64,000 nucleotides of DNA, taken from positions 620,001-684,000 of the forward strand of contig CAVQCG010000003.1 of NCBI GenBank assembly GCA_963710975.1, in the 5' to 3' direction. Positions 18,041-26,246 of the stretch are shown here, one piece after another. Origin of the DNA: JBBQXH01 sp963710975 (GTDB lineage Bacteria > Actinomycetota > Thermoleophilia > Gaiellales > Gaiellaceae). How positions within the stretch are numbered: position 1 is the stretch's first letter; each line of letters starts with the position of its first letter. Both the position numbers and the translations under genes were made by a program. The notes under the pieces were generated by a model. That model saw nothing but the letters and a program-made list of their open reading frames with translations. It had not been told where the DNA came from and made no database searches.

Positions 18041-18937
18041 TCAGGGTGCTTGCAGGCCCGCCGCCCGGATCGTGTTTCGCAGGAGCCAGACGTCGGTGAT
18101 GGGGCCGACTCCACCCGGGACAGGGGTGATCGCCTCGGCCTTCGCGGCCACGCTCTCAAAGTCGAGGTCGCCCACGAGCCGGGTCTTGCCGGTTTCGGGG
18201 TCTGGCATCGCGTTGATCCCCACGTCGACGGCGATCACGCCGTCCTTCACCATGCTGCCGTTGATGAGCTTCGGCACCCCTGCCGCGACCATGAGGATGT
18301 CCGCCCGACGTGTGTGATCCTCCAGACGACCGGCCTGGGTCGTGAACTGGTGGCACGACGAGACCGTCGCGTTCCGCGCCAGACCGAGCCACATTGCCGG
18401 CTTCCCGACGTTGTTCGAGCGGCCGACGAGGACGAGCTCGAGTCCGTTGTAGAAGGTGCTCGGCCGCCTGCCCGTCTCCTCGACATACCGGTCGAGGAGG
18501 TAGAACGCCGACGCCGGTGTCGACGGGGTGAACCGCGGCTGGCCGAGCGCGAGGAGTCCTGCGTTCTCGGGATGCAGCGCCTCGACGTCCTTCAGCGGAT
18601 GGAGAGTGCGGTAGACCTGCGCCTCCGACACCTGCCGTGGGATCGGCCGGAGGATGAGGATCCCGGAGACTCGCGGGTCTGCGTTCAGCTTCCCGACCAG
18701 CGCGAGCATGTCGGCTTCCTCGACGTCGGCCGGGAGCGTTTCGGAGACGTAGCGGCAGCCGAGCTCGTCGGCAATGCGTCGTAGGCGGCGCTCGTAGGCC
18801 TGTGCCGCGTAGTCGTCACCCGTGAGCACCGTGGCGAGCCCGGGGCTGAGGCGCTCGCGACCGAGCGCGGCGATCTCGAGCTCGGCTTTCTCGCGGAGCT
18901 CGTCGGCGAGCCGCCTCCCGTCGATGATCGTCGTCAT
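18041..18937 (-). CDS. folD: FolD-like methylene-THF dehydrogenase/cyclohydrolase with altered active site
   Basis: An intact 298-residue FolD homologue. The NADP-binding half is standard (VGRSNNVGKPAMWLGLARNA, VAVDVGIN-type segment, ITPVPGGVGPITDVWLL). The catalytic half is unusual. The Y-x3-K motif reads YERRL (Tyr48, Leu52 where Lys56 of the E. coli enzyme would be). GILVQLPLP reads GILILRPIP (Gln replaced by Leu96), and KDVDGFHP reads KDVEALHP. The Lys is required for cyclohydrolase chemistry in characterised enzymes. It is the last gene of the soxDAGB-fhs operon. It is expected to convert methylene-THF to methenyl- or formyl-THF, but the active-site changes make the second step uncertain. 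Confidence 0.85.
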   Translation of the reverse strand: MTTIIDGRRLADELREKAELEIAALGRERLSPGLATVLTGDDYAAQAYERRLRRIADELGCRYVSETLPADVEEADMLALVGKLNADPRVSGILILRPIPRQVSEAQVYRTLHPLKDVEALHPENAGLLALGQPRFTPSTPASAFYLLDRYVEETGRRPSTFYNGLELVLVGRSNNVGKPAMWLGLARNATVSSCHQFTTQAGRLEDHTRRADILMVAAGVPKLINGSMVKDGVIAVDVGINAMPDPETGKTRLVGDLDFESVAAKAEAITPVPGGVGPITDVWLLRNTIRAAGLQAP

Positions 18938-18959
18938 CGTCGGGCTGAATCTATCCGGC

Positions 18960-20628
18960 CTAGAACAGTCCGAGCGTCTTGCCGTCGGCGTCGATGTCGA
19001 CGTTTTGCAGGGCGGGGCTGATGCCAAGGCCGGGCATCGTCTGCATGTCGCCGCAGAGCGCGACGATCCAGCCCGAGCCGGTATAGGCGCGAAGGTCGCG
19101 TACCGGCAGCGTGAAGTCGGTCGGAGCGCCCATGACTGTGGGGTCGTGAGACAGAGAGAGGTGCGTCTTGGCCATGCAGATCGGAACCCTGTCGAGCCCC
19201 TGCTTCGTGTAGCGCTCGATCTTCTCGAGGGCCGCGGGCAGGAGCTGGATTCCGTCGGCTCCGTAGACCCTCGTCGCGATCTTCTCGATCTTGTCGGCGA
19301 TGGGCTCCTCGAGCCCGTAGACGGGCGCGAAGCTGTTCGGCTGCTCGCAGGCGCCGACGACCGCTTCGGCCAGCGCGGTCGCGCCGTCGCCGCCCTCTCG
19401 AGAACGCCTCGTTCAGCTCGGACGCGTACGCGCCGTAGTCGAGCGCGAGCTTGCGTGCGACCTCGCACTCCTCGTCGGTGTCCTCTGGCCGCCTGTTGAT
19501 GGCGACGACGGGCTCGAGGCCGAACTCCTTGACGATGCCGATGTGGCGCTGCAGGTTCGCGGAGCCGCGCTCGACAGCGTCGAGCCCGCCGTCCGGGTCC
19601 TCGGCGTGGTGCTTGAGCGCTCGTACGGTCGTGACGACGACGACGGCGCTCGGCGCAAGCCCGCCGATCCGGCACACGATGTCGAGGAACTTCTCCATGC
19701 CCATGTCCGAGGCGAAGCCGGACTCGGTGACGCAGATGTCGCCGAGCTTCAGCCCGACCTTGTCGGCGACGAGCGAGTTGTTTCCGTGCGCGATGTTGGC
19801 GAAGGGGCCGCAGTGCATGAAGCAGGCCTGGCCTTCGAGCGTCTGGATCAGGTTCGGCTTGAGTGCTTCCTTCAGGATCACTGCCATCGCGCCTGCGGTC
19901 TGGAGCTGATCCGCCGTCACCGGCTCGCCCTCGTAGGTGAAGCCGACGGTGATCGCGCCAAGGCGTCTACGGAGATCCTGGAGGTCGTTCGAGACTGCCA
20001 CGATGGCCATCACCTCGGAGGCCGCCGTGATGTCGAATCCCGACTCGCGCGGGTAGCCGTTGGCACGGCCGCCCAGGCCGAGCGTGATCTGTCGCAACGA
20101 CCGGTCGTTGACGTCGACACAGCGGCGCCAGCCGACGGTCAGCGGGTCGATGCGGAGCTTGTTGCCGTGCAGGATGTGGGCCTCGAGCGCCGCAGCAAGG
20201 AGGTTGTTGGCCGCCCCGATCGCGTGGATATCGCCGGTGAAGTGGAGGTTGAGGTCCTCCATTGGCACGACCTGGGCGTACCCGCCGCCGGCGGCGCCGC
20301 CCTTGATGCCAAATACCGGCCCGAGCGACGGCTCGCGCAGGCAGAGCACCGGCCGCTTCCCGATCTTGCCGAGACCCTGGGTGAGCGAGACGGAGGTCGT
20401 CGTCTTGCCCTCGCCGGCCTTGGTCGGCGTGATCGCCGTGACGCAGACGAGCTTGGCATCGGGCCTGTCCGCGAGCCTGTCGATCACCGAGAGGTCGACC
20501 TTGGCCTTGTAGCGACCGTACAGGTCGTACTCGTCGGGCTCGAGGCCGTAGCGCTCGGCAATGTCAGCGATCGGCTCGAGGGTGTGGGCCTGTGCGATAT
20601 CGAGGTTCGAGGGGACCTTGGTTGCCAT
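18960..20628 (-). CDS. fhs: Formate-tetrahydrofolate ligase (frameshift)
   Basis: About 555 residues, the usual length for the family. The N-terminal P-loop-like region ITPTKAGEGKTTTSVSLTQG is diagnostic, as are LREPSLGPVFGIKGGAAGGG, HFTGDIHAIGAANNLL and the C-terminal PTDFTLPVRDLRAYTGSGW. A frameshift at about 19395 separates the last quarter. The enzyme interconverts formate + ATP + THF with 10-formyl-THF. Between soxB and folD, in a sarcosine-oxidation operon, it probably runs in reverse, releasing formate and ATP from the demethylated C1 unit, for the formate dehydrogenase encoded 19 kb away. Confidence 0.88.
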
Positions 20629-20657
20629 TCGCTCTCCTTGGGTCGCCAGGGTGGGCG

Positions 20658-21863
20658 TCAGTGTGTGACCGAGGCGGCTGCGGCCTCGGAGACGAGCGTG
20701 TCGGTGTAGAAGCGCTCGAGCTTGAACGGGTTGATCAGCGGCGGCGTCTTCTTCGTGGCGACGAGCTCTGCGAGCGTCGTGCCGACGATCGGCGTCGCCT
20801 TGAAGCCGTAGGTGCCCCAGCCGCAGTCGATGATGAAGCCGTCGACCTCGGTGACGCCCAGCACGGGGCTGAAGTCCGGGGTCATGTCGCAGAGGCCGGT
20901 CCACTGCCGGAGGATGCGCGTTCCGGCGAGCTGGGGGAAGAGATCGAGCATGTGCTTCGAGAGCTCCTCCACGAACGGGAGCGTTCCCGTGAACGAGAAC
21001 GTCGGGTAGGGCTCGACTCCGGATCCCATCAGGAACTCACCGCGGTCGGTCTGCGAGATGTAGATGTGCAGCTGGCCCGAGACGATGATGACGTCGAGGA
21101 ACGGCTTGACCGGCTCGGTCACACAGGCCTGGAGGATCGTCGTCCAGATCGGCAGCTTCACGCCGGCCATGTCACCGATCTGGGTCGACCAGCCGGCCGT
21201 GCAGGCGATGACGGTGTCGCAGGCGATGTTGCCGCGGTCGGTCTGCACGCCGGTGACGCTGCCGTTCACGACGTCGATGCCCGTCACCTCGACGCCCTGA
21301 TGGATCTCGGCCCCGCCCCGATCGGCCGCGCGCGCGTAGCCCCAGACGACCGCGTCGTGGCGGACGATCCCGCCGGGCGGGTGATAGAGGGCGCCGTAGA
21401 TCGGCCAGGTGCCGTCGAGGTGGATCTGCGGACAGAGCTCCTTGACCTCGTCGCGGTCGACCACACGGCTGTCGATGTCGAGCAGCTGGTTCACCTCGGC
21501 GCGCTCGGTCGAGACGATCATGCCGCGGTCGGAGTGCGCCAGCGTGAGGTGCCCGTGCTGGGAGAACATCGTGTTGAAGTTCAGCTCCTGCGAGAGGTTC
21601 TCGTAGAGCTTCACGCTCTCGCGGTAGAACTCCGCTCCCTCCGGGGTGCGGTAGTTCGAGCGGATGATCGTGGTGTTCCGGCCCGAGCCGCCCGCACCGA
21701 TGTAGCTCTTCTCGAGCACGGCGATGTTCTTGATGCCGTGGTTCTTCGAGAGGTAGTAGGCGGTTGCGAGGCCGTGCGCTCCTCCACCGATGATCACGAC
21801 GTCATAGCGCTTCTTGAGGCTCGCCTTCCGCCACATCCGCTTCGGGAAGAAGATGTCTTTCAC
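20658..21863 (-). CDS. soxB: Sarcosine oxidase / N-methylglutamate dehydrogenase beta subunit (SoxB-like)
   Basis: An intact 401-residue DAO-fold flavoprotein. The FAD motif is DVVIIGGGAHGLATAYYLSK. HDAVVWGYARAAD contains the His that carries covalent FMN in heterotetrameric sarcosine oxidase. GRNTTIIRSNYRTPEG and DGFIIDCGWGTYGFKATPIV are other family landmarks. In the complex this subunit oxidises sarcosine (or N-methylglutamate in the MgdA homologue) to an iminium that yields formaldehyde or methylene-THF. It overlaps soxG by 4 bases (ATGA) and is followed by fhs. Sequence alone does not separate sarcosine from N-methylglutamate as substrate. Confidence 0.88.
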   Translation of the reverse strand: MKDIFFPKRMWRKASLKKRYDVVIIGGGAHGLATAYYLSKNHGIKNIAVLEKSYIGAGGSGRNTTIIRSNYRTPEGAEFYRESVKLYENLSQELNFNTMFSQHGHLTLAHSDRGMIVSTERAEVNQLLDIDSRVVDRDEVKELCPQIHLDGTWPIYGALYHPPGGIVRHDAVVWGYARAADRGGAEIHQGVEVTGIDVVNGSVTGVQTDRGNIACDTVIACTAGWSTQIGDMAGVKLPIWTTILQACVTEPVKPFLDVIIVSGQLHIYISQTDRGEFLMGSGVEPYPTFSFTGTLPFVEELSKHMLDLFPQLAGTRILRQWTGLCDMTPDFSPVLGVTEVDGFIIDCGWGTYGFKATPIVGTTLAELVATKKTPPLINPFKLERFYTDTLVSEAAAASVTH

Positions 21864-22480
21864 GATCGCCCTCCCGGGATCGCGTCGACGCCGATGGGTC
21901 CCCCGCCGAGTGGCTCGGCCGTATCGGCGGCGACCTCCCAGAGGTAGTGCCCGTATTCCTGGGGGAACACGATCCAGAACCCGCCGTCCCGCTCGAGGAC
22001 ATGCGCCGTGACGTGCGAGACATCGCCGGTCGCGGGGTACCGGTGGAGATGGCTCATCCGGCGCATCACGGTCGGAGCTTCCGGACCAACGAGGGCCAGC
22101 ACGCCGTACATGCCCGTCACGTCGAGGACCGTCCCGCCAGCCTCGGCGAGGCGCGCACGAACGGCCGCGGTTTGAGCGAACGGACAGAGCACGATCGCCT
22201 TGTCAGCGGTGATCCTGTGCCAGACGGTGTCACCCACGACCGCGTCCGGCACGCTTCCCCGAGACCTCGGTCTTGCCGAGGTGGGAGAGGTCGGCGATGC
22301 CGACGTGCATGAGGTACTCCTCTTCGCCCGGGGATCGACACCGGAACGCGCCAGCCGTCGCGCGCTCTCGAACGTCGCGCCGAGCTCGCGCTGGTGGCGA
22401 TCCATCGGCGACGTCAACTCCGGCGAGAAGCCGAGGTCGCTGCGTGCCTGGTCTGGCGACAGGAAGGCAAGGCTGCTCAT
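21860..22480 (-). CDS. soxG: Sarcosine oxidase gamma subunit (SoxG-like, two compensating frameshifts)
   Basis: About 206 residues. The start ATG overlaps the soxA stop (ATGA). The stretch 22265-22335 is out of frame with both flanks. Read in its own frame it gives EEEYLMHVGIADLSHLGKTE, the conserved N-terminal segment of SoxG, so two compensating base errors or mutations are present. The rest (DVTGMYGVLALVGPEAPTVM, FWIVFPQEYGHYLWEVAAD) matches the GcvT-like fold of the gamma subunit. This subunit completes the alpha-beta-gamma-delta oxidase. The family is small and poorly conserved, so identification also rests on position between soxA and soxB. Confidence 0.75.
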   Translation of the reverse strand: MSSLAFLSPDQARSDLGFSPELTSPMDRHQRELGATFESARRLARSGVDPRAKRSTSCTSASPTSPTSARPRSRGSVPDAVVGDTVWHRITADKAIVLCPFAQTAAVRARLAEAGGTVLDVTGMYGVLALVGPEAPTVMRRMSHLHRYPATGDVSHVTAHVLERDGGFWIVFPQEYGHYLWEVAADTAEPLGGGPIGVDAIPGGRS

Positions 22481-25131
22481 GCGCGCAGGTGTGTCCCGTC
22501 GGGGTCGAAGAACGGCTTCGTCCGCACGACCGCCGGCTCGAGGTTGCCGTCGATTCTCACGTCGAACGTCGATCCTTCCTCGGAGAACTGAATCGGGACG
22601 ACGGCCATGCCGATCGTCTTGTCGAGTTGCGCGCTCCAGCGGACGCTCGTGATGCGCCCCGACGACTTTCCGTCGACGACGATCTGGGCGCCCTCGACGG
22701 GAACCCTGCCGTTCGGCATCTCGAAGCCGACGAGCATCCAGTTGAGGCCGCGCTCCTTGACCTGCTCGATCGCCCACTTGCCGACGAACTCCTCCTTGTC
22801 GAGCTTGACGATCCACGACATCGCCGCCTCGAGCGGATTGGATTCGCCGTCGGTGTCCTGGCCGACCAGGATGTGCGTCTTCTCGAGGCGGAGGATTCGC
22901 TGCGGCTCGAGGCCGAAGGGCGCAGCGTCCCACTCCTTGCCGTACTCGAACAGCGTGTCGAGGACATGCTCGCCGAACGGGCTGGAGAAGTGGATCTCGT
23001 ATCCCAGCTCCCCGACGAAGCCGATGCGCAAGATCAGCGCCGGAACCCCGGCGATGTGTGCGTGCTTCGCATCGAGGTAGGTGAACGCCTCGTTGGAGAC
23101 GTCGATGTCGGTGACCTTCTCCATCAGCTTGCGTGCGTTCGGGCCGGCGACGTTGACCGCTGCGACCGCGCCGGTCAGGTTCGTACACGACACGTCCATA
23201 TGCCAGACGGCGTTCCACCACTCGAACCACTGGAAGACGCCGTCGGCACCGGTCGACGTTGTCGTCACGTAGTACTCGTCCTCGGCAAGGCGTCCGACGG
23301 TGCCGTCGTCGAAGATCCGTCCTGCATCGCTCGTGAGGATGCCGTACCGGATCCGTCCGATCTTCAGATCGGAGAAGCGGTTCGGGTAAAGGCGGTCGAG
23401 GAACGCGCCGGCCTCGGGGCCCTTGACGAGGATCTTCCCGAGCGTCGAGACGTCGATGATGCCGATCGACTCGTGCACCTTCTGCGCCTCGGCCTGCGTG
23501 TCGTCGCCGTAGGAATGCGGGCGGCGCCACGCTCCCGTCCAGAAGACGTTCGCGCCCATGTCCTTGTGGCGGTGATGCATCGAGGTGCGCTTCGCCGGAT
23601 CATGCGGGCGGCCGGCGAGCAGCCCCATCGAAACGGGTGTCCACGGCGGGCGTGCCGTCGTCGTCCCGATCTCCTCTTCCTCGGTGTGCGTCTCCTTCGC
23701 GTAGACGCGGATCGAGTTCAGGTGGCACAGCTTGCCCTGGCACGGCCCCATCGTCACCGTCGTGTAGCGCTTGGCGAGTTGGATCGAGTCGTAGCCCTCG
23801 GCGATCGCGTACTTCAGGTCCTTCGCGGTCTGGTCCTCGCAGTAGCAGACGAAGCAGTCCTTGCCCTCGCCGAGCAACGGGGCGGGGGACGCGACCTCTC
23901 CCAATCCCTCGCCGGTGACCGTGCCGACCGCGGACACCGTGGTCGGAAGCTCCGTCGGGACGAAGATGCCACGCGATGCGTCGAAGCCGACGGTCGCGCC
24001 CGCATGTGCGAGAAGCTGGTACGCAGGCTGCGGGCTGCCGGCCATGACGACGAGATCGCAGTCGATCGACTTGCCGTCGACGGTGATCTGGCGAACCTGC
24101 CCCTTGCGGCCCTTCGCGCTGATCGCCCGCGGCTTCTGCTCCCGGAAGTCGACGAGCTCGGCGATCGAGACACCGGCCCGGCGGAGGTCGTCGATCGCGG
24201 AGAGGCCACGATCGTCGACGGCGAGAACGACGGCGCGTTCGCCCGGCTTCAGCGACCAGAAGTTGACGAGCCGCCGGACTGCGGTCGGGAAGACGACGCC
24301 GACGAGATCGTTGCCCGGGAACATCAGGGGCTGATCCGTCGTGCCCGTTGCGCCGACCACGTGCTCGGTGCGGAATCGGATGAGCAGGTTGCCGTACTCG
24401 ACCGGGACGAGCCCGCCCTCGTAGACGCCGATCGCCGTCGCCGGAGCGAGGACGTCGACTCCAGCGTCTCGCGCGCGGGCGACGAGTGCACGTGCCTCGC
24501 CGATCGTGTCCGGATCCGCGAGTAGATCGCCCCCGGCCTCCGGCCCCTCGTCGACGAGAGCGACGTGATCGCCCCGTCGTGCCGCGTCGATCGCCGCTTC
24601 GAGCCCGGCTCGGCCGCCACCGATGACGAGGGTGTCGACGTGGCGATGCTCGACGTCAAAACGCTGCCCGCGTTCGGCCTTCGGGTCGAGCGGGCCAAGG
24701 CCGGCGGCATTCCGCAAGAACTTCTCGTAGAGCGGCCAGAGTCGCTTGGGCCGGATGAACGTCTTGTAGTAGAAACCCGGTGGTGTGAACGGTCCACCGA
24801 GCTTGTCGGTCACCGCCATCCAGTCGCGGTCGAGCGAACCGAGGACGTTCTGCGCCTCGACGACGGCGCCAGACGTTGCGGGCAGCGTGCAGACGCGCAC
24901 GTTCGGGATGCCGTCCACCGTCATCAGGCAGTTGGCGCAGTGACCGGTGCAGCACTGGAGCCCGCGCGGGCGGTGGTACTTGAAGCTCCGTGAAAAGATC
25001 CGCTGGCCGGCGGCGAAGAGCGCGGAGCCGATCGTGTCTCCCTCGAACCCCTGAACCGTCCGATCGCCGAAGGTGAAGGTGACCGGCTTCGACCGCTCGA
25101 TCCGCTCCTGCGGCTGCGCGGCGAGGCGCAT
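22477..25131 (-). CDS. soxA: Sarcosine oxidase / N-methylglutamate dehydrogenase alpha subunit (SoxA-like)
   Basis: An intact 884-residue protein. An N-terminal ferredoxin-like domain has Cys60, Cys61, Cys65, Cys68 (CCTGHCANC) and Cys81. A pyridine-nucleotide-disulfide-type domain follows (TLVIGGGRAGLEAAIDAARR). A BFD-like segment (CYCEDQTAKDLKYAI ... GPCQGKLCHL) is next, and the C-terminal 400 residues form a GcvT-fold THF-binding domain. In the oxidase this subunit binds NAD+ and tetrahydrofolate and traps the C1 unit as methylene-THF. The start ATG overlaps the soxD stop (ATGA). The length is slightly short for the family (about 950-1000). Confidence 0.9.
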   Translation of the reverse strand: MRLAAQPQERIERSKPVTFTFGDRTVQGFEGDTIGSALFAAGQRIFSRSFKYHRPRGLQCCTGHCANCLMTVDGIPNVRVCTLPATSGAVVEAQNVLGSLDRDWMAVTDKLGGPFTPPGFYYKTFIRPKRLWPLYEKFLRNAAGLGPLDPKAERGQRFDVEHRHVDTLVIGGGRAGLEAAIDAARRGDHVALVDEGPEAGGDLLADPDTIGEARALVARARDAGVDVLAPATAIGVYEGGLVPVEYGNLLIRFRTEHVVGATGTTDQPLMFPGNDLVGVVFPTAVRRLVNFWSLKPGERAVVLAVDDRGLSAIDDLRRAGVSIAELVDFREQKPRAISAKGRKGQVRQITVDGKSIDCDLVVMAGSPQPAYQLLAHAGATVGFDASRGIFVPTELPTTVSAVGTVTGEGLGEVASPAPLLGEGKDCFVCYCEDQTAKDLKYAIAEGYDSIQLAKRYTTVTMGPCQGKLCHLNSIRVYAKETHTEEEEIGTTTARPPWTPVSMGLLAGRPHDPAKRTSMHHRHKDMGANVFWTGAWRRPHSYGDDTQAEAQKVHESIGIIDVSTLGKILVKGPEAGAFLDRLYPNRFSDLKIGRIRYGILTSDAGRIFDDGTVGRLAEDEYYVTTTSTGADGVFQWFEWWNAVWHMDVSCTNLTGAVAAVNVAGPNARKLMEKVTDIDVSNEAFTYLDAKHAHIAGVPALILRIGFVGELGYEIHFSSPFGEHVLDTLFEYGKEWDAAPFGLEPQRILRLEKTHILVGQDTDGESNPLEAAMSWIVKLDKEEFVGKWAIEQVKERGLNWMLVGFEMPNGRVPVEGAQIVVDGKSSGRITSVRWSAQLDKTIGMAVVPIQFSEEGSTFDVRIDGNLEPAVVRTKPFFDPDGTHLRA

Positions 25132-25388
25132 CAGGCCGGTACCTCGATCTTCATCACCTGGTTCGTTCGGGTGTCCCGCTCGGCGAGGAACCACTTCTCG
25201 CAGGCGCGATGGAACCACCACTCGCGATGCACTCCGGCGACGTTGTCTCGGAAGTAGATGTACGTGTTGAGCTCGCGCACCGAAGGGTCTGTCTTGGGCC
25301 GTCGCGTCACCTCGCCGGAGCAGCGGAACTCCTCCACCGGCCGTGGGCCGGCATCGAGGCAGTACGGACAGGTCAGAAGGAAGGACAT
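25131..25388 (-). CDS. soxD: Sarcosine oxidase delta subunit (SoxD-like)
   Basis: An 85-residue protein, the usual size of SoxD. The N-terminal CPYC (residues about 6-9) and later Cys and His residues (HRACEKWF) match the zinc site of the delta subunit. DNVAGVHREWWFHRACEKWF and RDTRTNQV are typical. It is the first gene of a leftward operon D-A-G-B-fhs-folD, whereas the commonest order is B-D-A-G. A dyad GGCAA-N5-TTGCC lies 18 bases upstream of its ATG. Confidence 0.88.
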   Translation of the reverse strand: MSFLLTCPYCLDAGPRPVEEFRCSGEVTRRPKTDPSVRELNTYIYFRDNVAGVHREWWFHRACEKWFLAERDTRTNQVMKIEVPA

Positions 25389-25406
25389 CCGGGTTATCGC
25401 CCCTGG

Positions 25407-25421
25407 GGCAACGCTATTGCC
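25407..25421. promoter_or_regulatory. Inverted repeat GGCAA-N5-TTGCC upstream of the sox operon
   Basis: A perfect 5-bp dyad with a 5-base spacer lies in the roughly 100-base gap before soxD. The half-sites (TTGCC) and spacing equal those of the palindrome upstream of the DAO gene at 12327, but the half-sites face the other way. It is a candidate operator, possibly for the same regulator. Further upstream the minus strand carries an AT-rich stretch that could hold a promoter. Confidence 0.4.
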
Positions 25422-25490
25422 ATTTCTATCGTTTTTCGGTGTCGGACGCAACCCGCAACGACTCGGCCGGCCGCTTGCCTGCGAGGGCGC

Positions 25491-25700
25491 CTAGGCCGCG
25501 CGTGCGGTGTCGATCGAGACCAGGAGCCGCTCGGCTGACGCCGCAATCTCGGCGACGGCTCGGTCGAACGCCTCCTGGTTCGCGCGTGACGGCTTGCGGT
25601 ACCCGCTGACCTTGCGGACGAACTGGAGGGCGGCGGCCTCGACGTCCTCTGAAGTGGCCGGCGGTTCCAGATCGCGAAGTGTCTTGATGCTTCTGCACAT
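25491..25700 (-). CDS. DUF2277 family protein
   Basis: A 69-residue protein with the family pattern: MCRSIKTLRDLEPPATSED at the start, then ALQFVRKVSGYRKPSRANQ and a helical C-terminus. DUF2277 proteins are common in actinobacteria and proteobacteria and have no assigned role. The ATG at 25700 is the natural start. It sits just upstream of the sox operon on the same strand, with about 100 bases between. No functional tie is evident. Confidence 0.8.
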   Translation of the reverse strand: MCRSIKTLRDLEPPATSEDVEAAALQFVRKVSGYRKPSRANQEAFDRAVAEIAASAERLLVSIDTARAA

Positions 25701-25775
25701 GGCCGAATCGTATCCCGTGACGGGGCTGGTCGAGCGTTGCGTGTAACGACCCGGGCGCCTCCGTGACTGTTCGGT

Positions 25776-26240
25776 ATGCGTACACGACTGACAGTCCTGA
25801 TCCTCGTCGCGGTCGCGCTCCTCGCGGTCGCGCTCCCTCCGGCTGCAACGGCCCAGCCGCGCGCCAGTGACTCGGCGCATGCCAGGCCGACCGTCACCGT
25901 TCGCTCGTCCGCATTCGGGAGGATCCTCTTCGACAGCCGAGGCTTCGCCCTCTACGGCTTCACCAAGGATTCGCGCGGGCGCAGCAACTGTTCTGGAGCC
26001 TGCGCGGCCGCCTGGCCTCCGTACATCCTTCGCGGGAGTCTCCGCGCCCCCGCAGGCGTCAAGCGGTCGCTTCTCGGGACGATCCGGCGCGCCGACGGAA
26101 GGCGTCAGGTGACCTTCGCCGGGAAGCCGCTCTACTTCTACGTCGGCGACACACGGGTGGGTCAGGTGAGTTGCCAGAACGTCTTCGAGTTCGGCGGCCT
26201 GTGGCTCGTCGTCCGTCCTGGCGGAAAGCTCGTTCGGTAG
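25776..26240 (+). CDS. Secreted COG4315-type repeat protein
   Basis: A 154-residue protein with a clear signal peptide (residues 1-27, LTVLILVAVALLAVALPP, cleavage after an AxA site). The mature part has two related units: FGRILFDSRGFALYGFTKDS with NCSGACAAAWPPY, and FAGKPLYFYVGD. This is the COG4315 predicted-lipoprotein pattern (Yx[FWY]xxD). No lipobox Cys is present, so it is exported rather than lipidated. The function of the family is unknown. It is convergent with the winged-helix protein to its right. Confidence 0.8.
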   Translation: MRTRLTVLILVAVALLAVALPPAATAQPRASDSAHARPTVTVRSSAFGRILFDSRGFALYGFTKDSRGRSNCSGACAAAWPPYILRGSLRAPAGVKRSLLGTIRRADGRRQVTFAGKPLYFYVGDTRVGQVSCQNVFEFGGLWLVVRPGGKLVR

Positions 26241-26246
26241 CCGAGA

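Noticed and set aside
18934..20904. 656-codon frame joining soxB end to fhs
   Set aside because: Its first about 90 codons are an alternate frame of soxB. Fhs starts at 20628.
22273..24525. 750-codon plus-strand frame antisense to soxA
   Set aside because: Charged, low-complexity composition without domains, overlapping an intact, well-conserved soxA.
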